Shown piece after piece: positions 5,372-6,366 of a stretch of 6,366 nt of DNA (within the stretch, counting starts at the first letter, position 1; every line of letters begins with the position of its first letter). The DNA lies in NCBI GenBank assembly GCA_019420265.1, contig JAHZHM010000118.1:710-7075 (forward strand). The letters are read 5' to 3'. This stretch comes from Clostridiales bacterium (lineage in GTDB: Bacteria > Bacillota > Clostridia > Christensenellales > Christensenellaceae). The notes below the pieces were generated by a model. The model ran no database searches, was not told where the DNA came from, and saw only the letters and a list, made by a program, of their open reading frames with translations. The position numbers and the translations under genes are program-made.

Positions 5372-5728
5372 CGCGCACCGCCGCGCCTGGACAACTCCTG
5401 GCTGGGCGAGCCGCAAGACAAATTTCAAGACCTAGGTGCAACAATGCGCCCGCCTGCTTTAGCCAAAGGCATTGCGCCAGTTGGCACAGCGGGGGAGCAG
5501 AGCGCTCTTGGGATTTCGGCGGAGGAATTCCCTGATGCTCGGCTCGGGAAGCAGAGAGATATTTTTTCACGGCGATAGCATTGCGGGCAAATATAACCGC
5601 GCGTGTGATAACGGGCATTCTTTTCGCATGAGGAGTCAGCGCTGCCCAAAGGGGGGATGCGGACCGCTGCCTATAGATGTGTGCGCGATCGTTCCCGCCG
5701 TTCGCAGCAGAAAGGAGAGAAGCCAGAT
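5372..5728. other. 357-bp stretch with no supported gene
   Basis: Open frames cross this segment on both strands, but none has a convincing ribosome binding site plus a recognisable or compositionally natural protein, and the long ones are tails or shadows of neighbours. No stem followed by a T-run is seen after the racemase stop. A TATAAC near 5591 could be a -10 for the small downstream gene, but no good -35 goes with it. A short palindrome, ACCTAGGT, lies near 5432-5439. It may be a long leader for the next gene or the remnant of a lost gene. Confidence 0.4.
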
Positions 5729-6031
5729 ATGCCAAGGTTTTCCTTTGAAGAAATCAAAGAATTGCTGCAAAAGAGCATTTCCGAGGGATTCGAGGCCGAG
5801 CTTCGGCTCTGTTTCCAGGGCAGGGCCCATGAATACATGCTGATCATTTACGAGGACGGCTGTTCCTTTGGCCGATGCGGCAGGCCGGATGAACAGACCA
5901 TCGCGCGATACGACACGCTGGACGCACTCTATGCCGCAGAGCAAGTGGATGGCATTTTGCTGGAGCGGGATTGGGAGCAAATCAGCGAAATGGAGTGCCT
6001 GGATTTTGAGATACTGGGATATTGGGAATAG
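5729..6031 (+). CDS. Small acidic protein of unknown function (100 aa)
   Basis: I do not recognise a family. The 100-residue product begins MPRFSFEEIKELLQKS and ends FEILGYWE. It is acidic and lacks signal peptide and membrane segments. Predicted character is an N-terminal amphipathic helix, then alternating hydrophobic residues suggesting strands around 25-45 (ELRLCFQG, EYMLIIYED), and an acidic C-terminal half. The ATG at 5729 is preferred over an in-frame upstream start at 5657 because AAAGGAGAG lies at the right distance before it and the residues before 5729 are arginine-rich and unlike the rest. A strong terminator begins six bases after the stop, so it is the last gene of its unit. Its shape, small and acidic, would fit a domain of unknown function or an antitoxin/immunity-like protein, but no toxin partner is visible. 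Confidence 0.75.
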   Translation: MPRFSFEEIKELLQKSISEGFEAELRLCFQGRAHEYMLIIYEDGCSFGRCGRPDEQTIARYDTLDALYAAEQVDGILLERDWEQISEMECLDFEILGYWE

Positions 6032-6036
6032 CAAAT

Positions 6037-6066
6037 AAAAAAGCAGAGCAAATGCTCTGCTTTTTT
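6037..6066. terminator. Bidirectional intrinsic terminator between convergent genes
   Basis: AGCAGAGC (6042-6049) and GCTCTGCT (6054-6061) pair perfectly around a 4-nt loop. The stem is extended by A:T pairs because an A-run precedes and a T-run follows (6061-6067). Either strand therefore yields a GC-rich stem with a U-tail, serving the small protein gene on the plus strand and the kinase-like gene on the minus strand. Confidence 0.92.
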
Positions 6067-6107
6067 TATGACCGCATTGCGCGAAAGCCTCCATGCGGCT
6101 CTTTTGG

Positions 6108-6366
6108 CTATTTCTCCAGCCCGATCGTCTTCAGATAATCCCGGATGACGCGCACGCTCTTCTCATACCCCAGCTGGCTGGTGTTGATGCAAAGGTCGTA
6201 ATTGCTGGCGTCTTCCCAATCCCGGCCGGTGTAGTAGCGGTAGTAGGTGCGGCGGTTTTTATCCGTCTTTTCGATGATGCGCTCGGCATCTTTGCGGCTC
6301 CAGGCATACATCTCCATGACGTTTTTGATGCAGGTTTCGCGATCGGCATAGATGAACAGCCGCACG
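6108..6366 (-). CDS. Cytidylate-kinase-like family protein, C-terminal part (5' end beyond window)
   Basis: The visible 86 or so codons read in from the right edge and end at TAG 6110-6108. The residues include RLFIYADRE, then SRKDAERIIEKTDKNRRTYYRYYTGRDWEDASNYDLCINTS and LGYEKSVRVIRDYL (given here in separate pieces of one continuous chain). The arrangement KTDKxRxxYYxxYTGxxWxDxxNYDLxxNTSxLG is typical of the cytidylate-kinase-like NTPase family (PF13189 type), which is widespread in Clostridia. These are P-loop proteins related to nucleoside monophosphate kinases, but their real substrate is mostly unknown, and many coexist with a normal cmk. The P-loop would lie outside the window. A GTG at 6365 is in frame, but it falls in a conserved internal strand, so it is not taken as the start. 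Transcription ends at the shared terminator 6066-6037. Confidence 0.88.
   Translation of the reverse strand, partial: VRLFIYADRETCIKNVMEMYAWSRKDAERIIEKTDKNRRTYYRYYTGRDWEDASNYDLCINTSQLGYEKSVRVIRDYLKTIGLEK

Noticed and set aside
5657..5728. 24-codon upstream extension of the small acidic protein
   Set aside because: The extension is arginine-rich, unlike the acidic body, and AAAGGAGAG at 5711-5719 is correctly placed for the ATG at 5729.
5098..5735. Open frames on both strands crossing the end of the racemase and the following gap
   Set aside because: They overlap the racemase in other frames or lack plausible starts, and their low-complexity Arg/Ala/Pro/Ser-rich translations suggest no protein family.

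Overview
The window looks like a piece of chromosome from a fairly GC-rich Gram-positive anaerobe, most likely a Clostridia-type member of the Bacillota. The basis is strong GGAGG-type ribosome binding sites, consensus sigma-A promoters, intrinsic terminators, lipoprotein-anchored solute-binding proteins, a lysine (L-box) riboswitch and a cytidylate-kinase-like protein of a kind common in Clostridia. The genus cannot be told from the sequence. Nothing suggests phage, insertion sequences or CRISPR.

Region 1 (1-3650, all minus strand) is a polar amino acid ABC uptake locus. In transcription order it holds: a promoter at 3584-3556; a leader of about 275 nt with a recognisable lysine riboswitch and a terminator that ends just before the ribosome binding site; solute-binding lipoprotein 2 (3274-2420); a long perfect hairpin; a second consensus promoter at 2245-2217 lying inside three TTGCAA palindromes spaced exactly 22 bp apart; solute-binding lipoprotein 1 (2078-1224); a gap with three stacked hairpins; the permease (1087-308); and the ATPase (306 to beyond the left edge). 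The riboswitch identifies lysine as the probable ligand of the system, which the protein families alone could not do. The two binding proteins are close tandem paralogs, but only the first lies directly behind the riboswitch. The other has its own promoter, so one permease/ATPase pair may be served by two differently regulated receptors.

Region 2 (3662-5371) is a divergent pair: an esterase-D-type serine hydrolase on the minus strand and a DapF-fold amino acid racemase/epimerase on the plus strand. The racemase resembles the staphylococcal histidine racemase CntK more than housekeeping DapF. Their predicted promoters interlock, so the two -35 regions share one face of the same short segment.

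Region 3 (5372-6366) holds a 357-bp stretch without a convincing gene, a small acidic protein of unknown function (5729-6031), a bidirectional terminator, and the C-terminal part of a convergent cytidylate-kinase-like protein cut by the right edge.

The most useful observations are the lysine riboswitch with a mutually exclusive terminator/antiterminator arrangement, the 22-bp-phased TTGCAA array on the second promoter, and the CntK-like racemase without visible metallophore partners.
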